Numbered from the stretch's first letter, positions 35,196-44,453 are shown. The stretch is 64,000 nt of DNA from Chitinophagaceae bacterium UBA4407 (GCA_002390845.1 DGQT01000001.1:175477-239476); one strand, 5' to 3'. Notes: generated by a model from the sequence alone, not told the origin. Numbers and translations: made by a program.

Positions 35196-35888
35196 ATGAA
35201 AGCATCAAAAAAGAACTGTGACCTTAAGAGCTGTACTTTATGCAAGCTTTGCTTAAAAGAATGGTTACCTGCAATTGATGCAAACAGGAAGACTTTTGAA
35301 GTAAAAAAGGGTGAAGTTATTTTTAAAGAAGGCGACCCTGTTACAGGTATCTATTTTGTTTACAACGGTACAGTAAAAGTACATAAGAAATGGGGCGATG
35401 ATAAAGAGCTGATTGTTCGGTTTGCAAAGAAAGGTGATATTGCGGGCCACCGTGGTCTGGGTAAAGAAATGTTTTTCCCGGTATCTGGTACAGCGCTTGA
35501 ACCTTCGACTGTTTGCTTTATTGAACTGGAGTTTTTTCTTTCTTCTTTAAAGATAAACAGTGAGTTCCTTTTCCAGTTAATGATGTTTTTTGCCGAGGAA
35601 TTGAAAGTTTCTGAACGCAATATGCGCAACCTGGCCCATATGCAGGTAAAAGGCAGGATGGCAATAGCTTTACTTACCCTTAAAGATAAATTTGGGGTAA
35701 CTGAAAATGGCTTCATAAATATTACACTCAGCAGGCAAGACCTTGCTTCTTATGCTGGTACTACTTACGAAACAGTCTTCCGGATCATGAATGAATTTAT
35801 TGAAGATGATATTGTAAGTGTAAACGGAAAAGGTATTAGTGTCTTAGACGCTAATAAACTCCTTGAATTTACAAGGCAAAGTATTTAA
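35196..35888 (+). CDS. Crp/Fnr-family transcriptional regulator (first of two)
   Basis: This 230-residue protein has an N-terminal Cys group at residues 8, 13, 16 and 19 (CDLKSCTLCKLC). A cyclic-nucleotide-binding-fold beta-roll follows (EVKKGEVIFKEGDPVTGIYFVYNGTVKV), then a dimer helix and a Crp-type winged helix (ISLSRQDLASYAGTTYETVFRIMNEF). The N-terminal cysteines could hold an iron-sulfur cluster as in FNR, but they are not in the exact FNR spacing. Its ETxxR recognition helix resembles FNR. It is convergent with murA, their stops 5 bp apart. Confidence 0.88.
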   Translation: MKASKKNCDLKSCTLCKLCLKEWLPAIDANRKTFEVKKGEVIFKEGDPVTGIYFVYNGTVKVHKKWGDDKELIVRFAKKGDIAGHRGLGKEMFFPVSGTALEPSTVCFIELEFFLSSLKINSEFLFQLMMFFAEELKVSERNMRNLAHMQVKGRMAIALLTLKDKFGVTENGFINITLSRQDLASYAGTTYETVFRIMNEFIEDDIVSVNGKGISVLDANKLLEFTRQSI

Positions 35889-35893
35889 TGGTT

Positions 35894-37198
35894 TTATATC
35901 CTTTTTATGTCGGCACCTAATTGCCGCAGCCTTTCATCAATATACTGGTAGCCGCGGTCTATTTGTTCAATGTTTTGAATAGTGCTTTTTCCTTCGGCAC
36001 TTAACGCGGCAATAAGCAATGCCTGGCCGGCGCGTATATCAGGGCTCGTCATGGTAATGCCCCGCAATTTATTTCTGCGGCCAAGCCCTATAACCGTTGC
36101 ACGGTGCGGGTCGCAGAGAATGATCTGCGCGCCCATATCAATCAGTTTATCTGTAAAGAACAAACGGCTTTCAAACATTTTCTGATGTACCAGCACACTG
36201 CCAACTGCCTGCGTTGCAACCACCAAAACAATGCTTAATAAGTCTGGTGTAAAACCAGGCCACGGGTGATCGGATACCGTTAAAATGCCACCATCCAGGT
36301 AAGTTGCAATCTCGTAGCTGTCCTGCGCAGGAATAAAAATATCATTGCCACGAAACTCCATTTGTATGCCCAGTTGCTGAAATTTTTCAGGTATGATTCC
36401 TAAGTGTTCAATGCCTGCATTTTTAATGGTAATCTCGCTCTGTGTCATGGCTGCCATACCAATAAAACTGCCTACTTCAATCATATCAGGCAACATTCTG
36501 TGTTCGGTACCGCCCAGGCTTTTAACACCTTCGATCGTTAAAAGATTACTGCCGACACCGCCAATCTTTGCACCCATCCTGTTCAGCATTTTACAAAGCT
36601 GTTGCAGGTAAGGTTCGCATGCCGCATTATAAATGGTGGTAATGCCTTCGGCCATTACAGCCGCCATTACAATATTTGCGGTACCTGTAACAGAAGGTTC
36701 ATCGAGCAACATATAAACGCCTTTAAGATCAGGCGCTACCAGTTGAAAGAAATGATGTTCTTCATTGTACTCAAACCTCGCCCCTAATTTCTCAAAACCA
36801 ATGATGTGCGTATCCAGTCTTCTGCGGCCAATTTTATCGCCGCCGGGTTTTGGAATGTACGCTTTCTTAAAACGCGCCAACATAGGGCCGGCAAGCATTA
36901 CAGAGCCGCGAAGCCTGCTGCTTTTTTTTCTAAAACTTTCAGAGCCCAAAAAATCTGCATCTACATTATCGGCCTGAAAAATACAGGTATCACGTGATGG
37001 TCTTTCAACCTTTACGCCAAGGGCCATCAGCAATTCTATCTGCAGGTTAACGTCAACAATATCGGGTATGTTGGTGATGGTTACTTTTTCCGGCGTAAGC
37101 AAAACCGCCGAAATAATCTGCAGTGCTTCGTTTTTTGCGCCCTGAGGTACAATTTCGCCCTGCAGTTTTCTGCCACCCCTTACTTCAAATGAAGACAT
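35894..37198 (-). CDS. murA: UDP-N-acetylglucosamine 1-carboxyvinyltransferase, Asp active-site variant
   Basis: This 434-residue EPSP-synthase-fold enzyme makes the first committed peptidoglycan precursor from UDP-GlcNAc and PEP. It shows GAKNEALQIISAVLLT, RGSVMLAGPMLARF, the PKPGGDKIGRRRLDTH loop, and DIRAGQALLIAALSAEG. The loop position that is Cys115 in E. coli MurA is Asp121 here. That substitution is known to keep activity and block fosfomycin alkylation. It is cytoplasmic. Confidence 0.95.
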   Translation of the reverse strand: MSSFEVRGGRKLQGEIVPQGAKNEALQIISAVLLTPEKVTITNIPDIVDVNLQIELLMALGVKVERPSRDTCIFQADNVDADFLGSESFRKKSSRLRGSVMLAGPMLARFKKAYIPKPGGDKIGRRRLDTHIIGFEKLGARFEYNEEHHFFQLVAPDLKGVYMLLDEPSVTGTANIVMAAVMAEGITTIYNAACEPYLQQLCKMLNRMGAKIGGVGSNLLTIEGVKSLGGTEHRMLPDMIEVGSFIGMAAMTQSEITIKNAGIEHLGIIPEKFQQLGIQMEFRGNDIFIPAQDSYEIATYLDGGILTVSDHPWPGFTPDLLSIVLVVATQAVGSVLVHQKMFESRLFFTDKLIDMGAQIILCDPHRATVIGLGRRNKLRGITMTSPDIRAGQALLIAALSAEGKSTIQNIEQIDRGYQYIDERLRQLGADIKRI

Positions 37199-37295
37199 CG
37201 TTTATAGTTGAAAAGTTGATTTGTCAAAAAGCTGACTAAACGAAAATAAAGAAGCTACGTTGATTTACACAGCTCGTTTCATGTTTTAGCTATTA

Positions 37296-37580
37296 TTATT
37301 TTGAGCCGGGCTTTAGGAATACTGGTAATCGTCTCTTGCGTCGCACACTTATACGTTCTGAACTTTATTCAGCAAAGTGCAGTCAACGTTATCAATCCAC
37401 TGCTCGTAGCACTTGCGAAATCGATCCTGCAGAAAGCATAATCGCACTTACAAAATAAACTTATTAATGGGGCAACATACAGAACATGTTGTTGCACAAT
37501 GTTCAATAAAGAACAGAACCCCCGAAGAGTGCGACGCAACTGAGTTTGATAGTAGCAGTATAGTTTGGTTCATAATAAAA
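37296..37580. repeat. Inverted-repeat element: F and R arms, both type A
   Basis: The F arm has outer end TTTTGAGCCGGGC, core TTGCGTCGCACACTTATAC (37336-37354) and GTTCTGAACTTTATTCAGC. The R arm 37499-37580 begins GTTCAATAAAGAACAGAAC, the mirror of that extension, and has core GAGTGCGACGCAAC. The roughly 120 bp between have no supportable gene but include small inverted repeats. Confidence 0.83.
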
Positions 37581-37663
37581 ACCTGCGACTTAAATACTGT
37601 TTCCACTAATAAAACAAATAACTTGAAACATTAAACCCCAAACCTTGATTACTTTTACACGGC

Positions 37664-38431
37664 ATGCAATACACAATAAAAAAATCACTTGGTCAGCATT
37701 TTTTAAAAGATGAAAATATTAGCCGCAGTATTGTTACTGCACTACAACAAAGCCTTGATGAGACAGGTATTTCGCAATTGCTGGAAGTGGGGCCTGGTGC
37801 AGGTGCCCTTACAAAATATCTTTTGCAAATACCCGACATCAATTTAAAAGCTGTTGAACTGGATACTGAAAAAGTTGAATATTTAGAACATACATTTCCG
37901 TCATTAAAGCACAAAATCATTCACGAAGATTTCCTGGAAATGCCTGTACCGTTCGAAGACCGGTTTATCGTGATAGGTAATTTTCCATACAACATTTCCA
38001 CACAGATTATTTTCAGGATTCTGGAGTGGAAAGAACAGGCACCTGTAATGATTGGGATGTTTCAGAAAGAAGTTGCACAGCGTATTGCCAGTAAGCCCGG
38101 AAGTAAAGTTTATGGTATTCTAAGCGTACTCGTACAGGCTTTTTATGAAGTAGAATACCTGTTCGATGTTTTGCCGGAAAGTTTTAATCCGCCACCAAAA
38201 GTAATGAGCGGTGTAATTCGCATGAAGCTGCTTGGTGAGAAGCCCGAAATGCGAAGTGAACGATCTTTCTTTATCCTGGTAAAAGCCGCTTTTAACCAAA
38301 GGAGAAAAATGCTGCGCAATGCGGTAAAAAGTTTATTTGATGATGAAGTATTGAAAGATGCTATTTTCAACAAACGTGCTGAACAGCTTTCTGTCGCCGA
38401 CTTTGCCGCGCTTACATTCAGGATGAGATAA
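37664..38431 (+). CDS. rsmA: 16S rRNA dimethyladenosine transferase
   Basis: This 255-residue SAM-dependent enzyme (KsgA) dimethylates two adjacent adenosines in helix 45 of 16S rRNA. Motifs are KKSLGQHFLKDENISR at the N-terminus, LEVGPGAGALTKYLL for SAM binding, the catalytic IGNFPYNIS, and the C-terminal FNQRRKMLRNAVKSL. The next gene begins 35 nt downstream on the same strand. Confidence 0.96.
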   Translation: MQYTIKKSLGQHFLKDENISRSIVTALQQSLDETGISQLLEVGPGAGALTKYLLQIPDINLKAVELDTEKVEYLEHTFPSLKHKIIHEDFLEMPVPFEDRFIVIGNFPYNISTQIIFRILEWKEQAPVMIGMFQKEVAQRIASKPGSKVYGILSVLVQAFYEVEYLFDVLPESFNPPPKVMSGVIRMKLLGEKPEMRSERSFFILVKAAFNQRRKMLRNAVKSLFDDEVLKDAIFNKRAEQLSVADFAALTFRMR

Positions 38432-38466
38432 CAATATATTTGAATTTTAAGATTAATAAATAACTG

Positions 38467-39423
38467 ATGAAAAAGAAAGTATTGATCACCGCTAAAGTGC
38501 ATGAATATTTAATTGAGCGTTTACAGAATCATGGATATGAAATAAATTATTTACCGGCCATTACATACGATGAACTGTTGAAAGAAATTGTTGAGACTGA
38601 AGGATTGATTGTTACCACAAGATTAAAGATTGATAAAGTAGTTCTTGATAAAGCCCCAGAATTAAAATGGATTGGCCGCCTTGGCAGTGGCATGGAAATG
38701 ATTGATGTAGAGTATGCAGAAAGCAAAGGCATTAAATGTTTAAGTAGCCCCGAAGGCAACCGCAATGCAGTTGCAGAACATACACTGGGTCTTCTCTTAA
38801 ATCTTATGAACAAGATCAGCAGCAGTTACGGTGAAGTAAAACTGGGCAACTGGGTTCGCGATGCCAACCGCGGAACAGAACTGAGTGGTAAAACCGTTGG
38901 CATTATTGGGTTTGGTAATACCGGAGCTGCATTTGCAAGGTTGCTTGCACCGTTTAATGTAACGGTTTTAGCGCACGATAAATATAAATCAGGCTTTGCC
39001 AAAGACTATGTTCGCGAAGCAGAACCTGCCCATATTTTCCGTTATGCAGATGTGGTAAGTATGCACATTCCGCTAACCGGTGAAACCCTGCATTATGCGA
39101 ACGATGATTTCTTTAATTCATTAGAGCAACAACCTTATTTTCTTACAACCTGCCGTGGAAAGGTTACTGATACTGCTGCTTTAATCCGTGCATTGGAAAA
39201 TAAAAAAATATGTGCCGCCGGGCTGGATGTTCTTGAAAACGAAAAATTAGACACATACACCATTGAAGAAAAAACACAATTGGATTGGTTATGCAGCCAG
39301 CCTAATGTAATTATAACACCACATATTGCCGGTTACAGCCACGAAGCTTTTTATAACATGAGTAAAGTAATACTCGAAAAATCAGGAATAGACCAACCCG
39401 CTTTAAACGCATACTCGAAGTAA
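38467..39423 (+). CDS. D-isomer-specific 2-hydroxyacid dehydrogenase (SerA-like)
   Basis: This 318-residue NAD-dependent dehydrogenase has the Rossmann motif VGIIGFGNTGAAFARLL. Catalytic Arg is in TTCRGKV, Glu in LENEKLDTYTIEE, and His in ITPHIAGYSHEA. It resembles the catalytic part of phosphoglycerate dehydrogenase, but the ACT regulatory domain is absent. It could act on 3-phosphoglycerate or another 2-hydroxyacid. It probably shares a transcript with rsmA. Confidence 0.88.
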   Translation: MKKKVLITAKVHEYLIERLQNHGYEINYLPAITYDELLKEIVETEGLIVTTRLKIDKVVLDKAPELKWIGRLGSGMEMIDVEYAESKGIKCLSSPEGNRNAVAEHTLGLLLNLMNKISSSYGEVKLGNWVRDANRGTELSGKTVGIIGFGNTGAAFARLLAPFNVTVLAHDKYKSGFAKDYVREAEPAHIFRYADVVSMHIPLTGETLHYANDDFFNSLEQQPYFLTTCRGKVTDTAALIRALENKKICAAGLDVLENEKLDTYTIEEKTQLDWLCSQPNVIITPHIAGYSHEAFYNMSKVILEKSGIDQPALNAYSK

Positions 39424-39430
39424 GGTTAAT

Positions 39431-39560
39431 GTTTTTTTGAGCGGGCTTAACCGATTTTAGCATCGGCTATTGCGTTGTACACCTGTGCTGTGAGGTTTCA
39501 GCACAAGTGTGCGGCGCAACAAAAGCCTCATAGTAATTCTTCAGCCGGGCCAATAAAATT
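39431..39560. repeat. Compact complete inverted-repeat element, 130 bp
   Basis: Both arms meet directly. The F arm starts TTTTTTTGAGCGGGC with core TTGCGTTGTACACCTGTGC (39470-39488). An 8-nt loop in TGTGCTG-N8-CAGCACA closes the two halves. The R arm has core GCACAAGTGTGCGGCGCAAC (39501-39520) and outer end AGCCGGGCCAATAAAA. This copy shows the minimal architecture of the family. Confidence 0.85.
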
Positions 39561-39576
39561 CTTTTGTATTAAAAAC

Positions 39577-39608
39577 AAAAAAGGCTGCAATAAATGCAAC
39601 CTTTTTTT
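39577..39608. terminator. Bidirectional terminator between convergent genes
   Basis: AAAAAAGG-c-TGCA pairs with TGCA-a-CCTTTTTT around a short loop, with T-runs on both strands. It lies 20 bp from the metalloprotease stop. Confidence 0.75.
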
Positions 39609-39627
39609 CATAAATAAAATCTTGTGA

Positions 39628-42141
39628 TTAGTTTACAATCAGCTTTTCTGTTCTGGTGCCGGTTTCGGTTATTACGGTAATGAAATACATTCCTTTTGCA
39701 AAATTGCTCAGTGGTATTTCTATACTGTTTCCGCCAGCAACACCGGGCGTGTTTTTATACATTACTTTTCCCTGTGCATCGCTTATTAAAATACTTTTCA
39801 CTTTCGATAAATCAGTAAATAAAACGGTAGTTTTTGTTCTTGCAGGGTTTGGCTGAATAACCCAGTTTATTCCGCTTGTTTCTGCAGTAACTTTTACTAT
39901 TACAGAATAGCTGGAACGGCCATCTTTATCTACCTGTTTTATGCGGTAATAAGTGGTGCCTGAAAGAAGATTATCGGTATAGCTGTACTGGTGTACCGCA
40001 GCCAGGCTACCTGAAGCTGTTACAGTTCCTATTTTATTGAAACTTGCACCGGTGCTGCTGTGTTCCACCTCAAAATGACTGTTGCCTGTTTCGCTGCCAG
40101 TGTTCCATTTCAGCAGTGCGGAATGACTGCCGGTTTTTTCTACAGTAAAAGAAAGCCATTGCAAAGGCAGCGTACCATTTATGTGAAAATCTGCATCGCT
40201 GATATCGAAGAAAACATTGTCTGCAGCTTCTACTTTTACCCTTGCAGCATTTGTAACATTAACTCCCAAAGGAAGTGTTATTTGTTGTGTGCCATCATTT
40301 GCTGTATTGGTTGCAAGTGTGTAGGGGAAAGTACTGCCTCCATCTGTTGACAAAAGGATATTTACGTTTTGGCAATTAACCGGTGCTGTATTGGTATTAG
40401 CAACATCCCAGGTAACGGTATAAGATTCGCCCAGGTTCCAGTTGGTTCCAAAAGCGGGCTCGGTTACAACGAACGGTCCTGATGCAGCATCTGCTGTAAG
40501 CAACATATCATCGGCACAAACGCCGCCACCGCCATATCGGTTATCGCGTACCGTTAAACGCAGGTTAATGTCCCTGGCATAAGAAGCCATTATTTCACCA
40601 ACCGAAGCGCTGTTATAAAGTATATCGTTGAGCTGCGGAAAAGTACGCGAAGGCGATTCTGCCGGAGTAAAGGAACGGAACAGTGGCGCTTTGCCACTGG
40701 GTTTATCCCATGCACCAAAAGGTCCGCCTGCATCCATTTCTTCCCAATCGAAAGTAATAGCATCGCCATCAGGATCTGAACCCGAACCGGTAACTGTAAA
40801 TGGTGTGGAGATTGGAATAACATAATCGGGGCCCGCATTTGCAACAGGAGATTGATTGCCATTCGCGGTTTTTACAGCGCAAACCTGGCCTGCACCATTA
40901 ATAAGGTAATTCAAGATCTCATCACGGTTAATAGCATGAAACTGAGCATCGCTGTGGGGCTGAAGGTCATCGCTGTAGCAAATACCCGCATAAGCCATAA
41001 TGGTTGATCCACTACCCGGCTCCACATTTACACCTTTAACACCATTGAATTTACATGAACCTGACTTGGAATTAAAAGGATGGTTGGCTCCAAATTCATG
41101 ACCCATTTCGTGAGCTACATAATCAATATCGTAAGGGTCACCAGCAGGGTAAGGCAAACCTGTTACACCCTTTGCTTTGGAATTGCTGATACAAATTACA
41201 CCAAGCTGTGCCACGCCGCCACCGCCGGTACTGAATATGTGGCCAACATCGTAATTGAAGCTGCCAATAGAATCTGTTACTACTTTTTGGTTTTCGCCAA
41301 GCAATGCGCCACCATTATCGTTTGCAGTAAAAGGGTCTGTTGCCGGATTTACGAATACAATTTTATCTTCATCTGCAACAAGGATCATTCTTACCGCAAG
41401 TTCTGTTTCATAAACACCATCTACGCGGTTAACAGAAGTTACAATAAAAGATAGGGCTTCTTCTTTTGTGGCAGCGCCCAATGCCTGGGAATATTCACCG
41501 GTGCAGGAAACTGCAAGACGGTAAGTTCGTAGTTCTGTACCAATGCAAATCCCGGCAGTCTCGAGTGTAGGGCCATCGGGCTGGTTGATGATATTTTCAT
41601 TAATCACATCGCCTTCTTCAAAGAAGAAAGTGGGCTTTACATCTTTCTTGTAATAGCTGATATAACTGGTTTGTGAACGATTATCAACAGGGTCAATAAA
41701 AACAGAACCTGTAACAGGCGATAAGATCATTGCATGAAAACCAAATACCGTACGGTCGATTTTTATCACTGCTGTTTTATCATCAATACCTTTACCGCTG
41801 TATGTTTTTATGGAAGGAAATTTTGCGGCCAGCGCCGGTTCCATAACAGGCGACTGTACAATGTTGAATTTACTAAAACTACCATCGGGCATGGGAATGC
41901 TGATGATCGCATTTTGCTGTTGTTGTAATGTAGTTCCTTCAAGTGGCAAGCTTTTAGCAAATGCATCAAAACCGGTAATATTCAGTTCAAGTGTGCGGTA
42001 TTGCGAAGGCTGTATCTTCCGCTCAGCCATAAGGCTTTCAAGGCTTTGCCTGGGTACATCTTTCCAGAAATTGTTCTGAGAAAAAGCGGTAGTTGTAAAC
42101 AATACAATAAATGTGAGTAACAGTTTTGTTTTGGTGACCAT
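39628..42141 (-). CDS. Secreted reprolysin-like metalloprotease with T9SS sorting domain
   Basis: This 837-residue secreted protein starts with signal peptide VTKTKLLLTFIVLFTTTAFSQ. A propeptide-like region follows, then the zinc protease site DYVAHEMGHEFGANHPF (HExGHxFGxxH, near residue 345) and a downstream Met-turn candidate STIMAY. Then come a Kelch/PKD-like region (NQSPVANAGPDYVIPIS), a fibronectin-like segment, and a C-terminal domain (WVIQPNPARTKTTVLF...KGMYFITVITETGTRTEKLIVN) typical of type IX secretion sorting. It should be exported through T9SS and attached to, or released from, the cell surface. A start 11 codons upstream is rejected because the signal begins at 42141. Confidence 0.92.
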   Translation of the reverse strand: MVTKTKLLLTFIVLFTTTAFSQNNFWKDVPRQSLESLMAERKIQPSQYRTLELNITGFDAFAKSLPLEGTTLQQQQNAIISIPMPDGSFSKFNIVQSPVMEPALAAKFPSIKTYSGKGIDDKTAVIKIDRTVFGFHAMILSPVTGSVFIDPVDNRSQTSYISYYKKDVKPTFFFEEGDVINENIINQPDGPTLETAGICIGTELRTYRLAVSCTGEYSQALGAATKEEALSFIVTSVNRVDGVYETELAVRMILVADEDKIVFVNPATDPFTANDNGGALLGENQKVVTDSIGSFNYDVGHIFSTGGGGVAQLGVICISNSKAKGVTGLPYPAGDPYDIDYVAHEMGHEFGANHPFNSKSGSCKFNGVKGVNVEPGSGSTIMAYAGICYSDDLQPHSDAQFHAINRDEILNYLINGAGQVCAVKTANGNQSPVANAGPDYVIPISTPFTVTGSGSDPDGDAITFDWEEMDAGGPFGAWDKPSGKAPLFRSFTPAESPSRTFPQLNDILYNSASVGEIMASYARDINLRLTVRDNRYGGGGVCADDMLLTADAASGPFVVTEPAFGTNWNLGESYTVTWDVANTNTAPVNCQNVNILLSTDGGSTFPYTLATNTANDGTQQITLPLGVNVTNAARVKVEAADNVFFDISDADFHINGTLPLQWLSFTVEKTGSHSALLKWNTGSETGNSHFEVEHSSTGASFNKIGTVTASGSLAAVHQYSYTDNLLSGTTYYRIKQVDKDGRSSYSVIVKVTAETSGINWVIQPNPARTKTTVLFTDLSKVKSILISDAQGKVMYKNTPGVAGGNSIEIPLSNFAKGMYFITVITETGTRTEKLIVN

Positions 42142-42194
42142 ACAGTATTTTTTAGATGCTGTAAATCTAACCACAATATTTTCTGCTACTAAAT

Positions 42195-42262
42195 ATTTTT
42201 TATGAGCCCGGCTGCATTGCTACTATGAGGCTTTTGTTGCGTCGCACACTTATGCTGAAGGA
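42195..42262 (+). repeat. Intergenic arm, F orientation, type A core
   Basis: The outer end is TTTTTTATGAGCCCGGC and the core is TTGCGTCGCACACTTATG at 42237-42254. Confidence 0.85.
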
Positions 42263-42280
42263 ATACGCTGCATCAATAAA

Positions 42281-42324
42281 AAATAAACTGTACTCAAACC
42301 AAAGCTTCCAAATACAGTTTATTT
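42281..42324. other. Long-loop inverted repeat
   Basis: AAATAAACTGTA (42281-42292) is complementary to TACAGTTTATTT (42313-42324) with a 20-nt spacer. It may terminate the small gene that ends at 42354 on the minus strand. Confidence 0.5.
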
Positions 42325-42353
42325 ATTGCTAAGTGTAAATCTTTTATGAAGAA

Positions 42354-42593
42354 TTAAATACTTAAGAATTGTGGTAATAATAAAAATATGATTGCGGTCA
42401 AAAGCATTATGATAATAAATGCAGGTTTTATTTTTCCACTTAAATATGAACCAAATGCCAATAAAGCAAAGCCCGCTAATGTCAACACTTTTCCTGTAAA
42501 TATCCAGGTATCAATATGAGAATATTCACGCATAAAATGCCCCGTTATTAAAAGTAATACACCTGCAACAAGCAGCATTTTTGATTTGTTCAT
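42354..42593 (-). CDS. Small membrane protein, 79 residues
   Basis: It has three hydrophobic stretches (MLLVAGVLLLITGHFM, VLTLAGFALLAFGSYL, PAFIIIMLLTAIIFLLLP) with short polar loops. No named family is recognised. The frame starts at a good ATG and composition is gene-like. It lies alone between an F arm (42195) and an R arm (42710). Confidence 0.7.
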   Translation of the reverse strand: MNKSKMLLVAGVLLLITGHFMREYSHIDTWIFTGKVLTLAGFALLAFGSYLSGKIKPAFIIIMLLTAIIFLLLPQFLSI

Positions 42594-42709
42594 ATTGTAA
42601 GCTTTAGTTACCTGTACACACTATCTTTATGTACACAATGTAGTTTTAATCAAAAGAAATAAAAATATTTATTTTGGCTTCTGCTTTGCTCGGCTCAATA
42701 AAATTACTT

Positions 42710-42765
42710 GAGTACAAGTGAGTGACACAACAGGCGATGCCATAAAATACGACTGTCGGTCACCT
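42710..42765 (-). repeat. Intergenic arm, R orientation, type B core
   Basis: The core is GTACAAGTGAGTGACACAAC at 42712-42731, followed by AGGCGATGCCATAAAATAC. The usual outer GGCTCAAAA is worn, but an isolated GCTCGGCTCAATAAAATT occurs just to the left (42688-42705), as if a second outer end had been joined there. Confidence 0.72.
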
Positions 42766-42827
42766 AAATATTTGCTCTTTAATATTTCAAAATAACAGCG
42801 TTCTGTTTTTCCTTTTACCTTCGGGGC

Positions 42828-43460
42828 ATGTATAATGTTCCGCATTTTAAGACAGCAGACCTGGATGAAGTAATTGCTTTTATGAAGCAGCATCCGTTTA
42901 TTATTTTGTGTGGCACCGATGCTGAAGGCAAACCCGTTGCCACGCATATACCTGCACTACTCGAAGAAAGAAACGGTAAGCTTTTTTTACTTGCACATAT
43001 TATGCGCAAACAGGAGCACACAAAAGCGTTTGAAGCCAACCCGGATGTGCTTGCCATATTCAGCGGCGCACATACTTATGTTAGTGCGGGATGGTACGAA
43101 AACAAGCAGGTTGCAAGTACCTGGAATTACCAGGCGGTTCATGCGAAAGGGATTTTAAGATTTTTAGATGAGCAGGGTTTACATGCTTTACTGACAAGGC
43201 TTACAGATCATTTTGAAAACAATCCGCACTCGCCTGCTGCTGTACGCAATATGGATGAGAGTTATGTGAGCAATATGATGAAAGCAATCGTTGCATTTGA
43301 AATTGAAGTAACTGCTGTTGAACATGTTTTTAAACTCAGTCAAAACCGCGATGCAAAAAGCTATGAAAATATTATTGAACATTTGAAAGAACAGGATGCA
43401 GATTCAAAAGCTATAGCAGAAGAAATGCAGAAAAGAAAATCTCAAATTTTCCACGGATGA
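42828..43460 (+). CDS. PaiB-type FMN-binding negative transcriptional regulator family protein
   Basis: This 210-residue protein has the split-barrel flavin-binding fold of the PaiB family: MYNVPHFKTADLDEVIAFMKQHPFIILCGTDAEGKPVATHIPALL, then WYENKQVASTWNYQAVHAKG. The founding member affects sporulation and protease genes in Bacillus, but most members are uncharacterised and may be pyridoxamine-oxidase-like. It overlaps the GDPD gene by 4 nt, so translation is coupled. Confidence 0.9.
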   Translation: MYNVPHFKTADLDEVIAFMKQHPFIILCGTDAEGKPVATHIPALLEERNGKLFLLAHIMRKQEHTKAFEANPDVLAIFSGAHTYVSAGWYENKQVASTWNYQAVHAKGILRFLDEQGLHALLTRLTDHFENNPHSPAAVRNMDESYVSNMMKAIVAFEIEVTAVEHVFKLSQNRDAKSYENIIEHLKEQDADSKAIAEEMQKRKSQIFHG

Positions 43461-44362
43461 AAAAATTGCTTTATTCAATAAGTATCCTTTTTGTTATGGG
43501 CTGCCACTCTCACATCAATCCTTCATATACTGCTTTGTCAGCCGTTTTTGATAAAGAGGGGCACAGGGGCTGCAGGGGATTGATGCCTGAGAATACCATT
43601 CCGGCTTATCTTAAAGCGGTTGATCTTGGTGTATCAACATTGGAGATGGATGCCATTATTACCAAAGATTCGCAGGTCATCATGAGCCATGAACCGTTCT
43701 TTAACCATGAGATTACTACGAAACCCGATGGCAGTTATGTAGCAGAAGCCGAGGAAAAATCGCTCAATATGTATCACATGGATTATACTGATATAAAACA
43801 ATTCGATGTTGGGTTAAAACCGCATCCCCGTTTTCCGAAACAGCAGAAAATAAAGGCGGTAAAGCCTTTACTGAAAGATGTAATTGATAGTGTAGAAACC
43901 TACTGTGCAAGAAATGGCAAACAGCCTTTGCAATATAATATTGAAACCAAATGCATGCCTGCAACGGATGATATTTACCACCCAAAACCGGAGCCTTTTG
44001 TTGAACTGCTGATGGGTGTAATTAAAGAAAAGAAAATTGAAGATCGGGTGATGATCCAGTCGTTTGATATTCGTTCGCTGCAATATTTGCATGACCATTA
44101 TCCTGCAATGAAAACAGCCCTACTGATTGAAGACACAGATACAAAGCCTTTTGCATTGCAGTTGAAAGACCTGGGATTTATACCCACCATTTACAGTCCG
44201 GCTTACCAGTTGGTTACGCCTTTGCTGGTAAAGCAATGCCACGATACGGGCATTAAAATAATTCCGTGGACGGTTAACGACAAAACCGAAATAAACCGGC
44301 TTAAAAATCTTGGAGTGGATGGTATTATCTCAGATTATCCCAACTTATTCAATGAGCAATAA
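43457..44362 (+). CDS. Glycerophosphodiester phosphodiesterase lipoprotein
   Basis: This 301-residue enzyme hydrolyses glycerophosphodiesters to glycerol 3-phosphate and an alcohol. A lipoprotein signal ends ILFVMGCHS. Catalytic features of the GDPD TIM barrel follow: GHRGCRGLMPENTIPAYLKAVDLGVSTLEMDAIITKDSQVIMSHEP (HRG, EN, E-x-D, H), and PWTVNDKTEINRLKNLGVDGIISDYP at the end. It is likely anchored in the envelope. ATG overlaps the stop of the PaiB-like gene. Confidence 0.92.
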   Translation: MKKLLYSISILFVMGCHSHINPSYTALSAVFDKEGHRGCRGLMPENTIPAYLKAVDLGVSTLEMDAIITKDSQVIMSHEPFFNHEITTKPDGSYVAEAEEKSLNMYHMDYTDIKQFDVGLKPHPRFPKQQKIKAVKPLLKDVIDSVETYCARNGKQPLQYNIETKCMPATDDIYHPKPEPFVELLMGVIKEKKIEDRVMIQSFDIRSLQYLHDHYPAMKTALLIEDTDTKPFALQLKDLGFIPTIYSPAYQLVTPLLVKQCHDTGIKIIPWTVNDKTEINRLKNLGVDGIISDYPNLFNEQ

Positions 44363-44453
44363 GCGCTGGTGTTAAATTGTAGTTTATAATTGGCACAGGA
44401 TTGTTTTGTGCATAGCGGTAAGCGGCCCGCATATTGCCCAATAAATAATAAAG

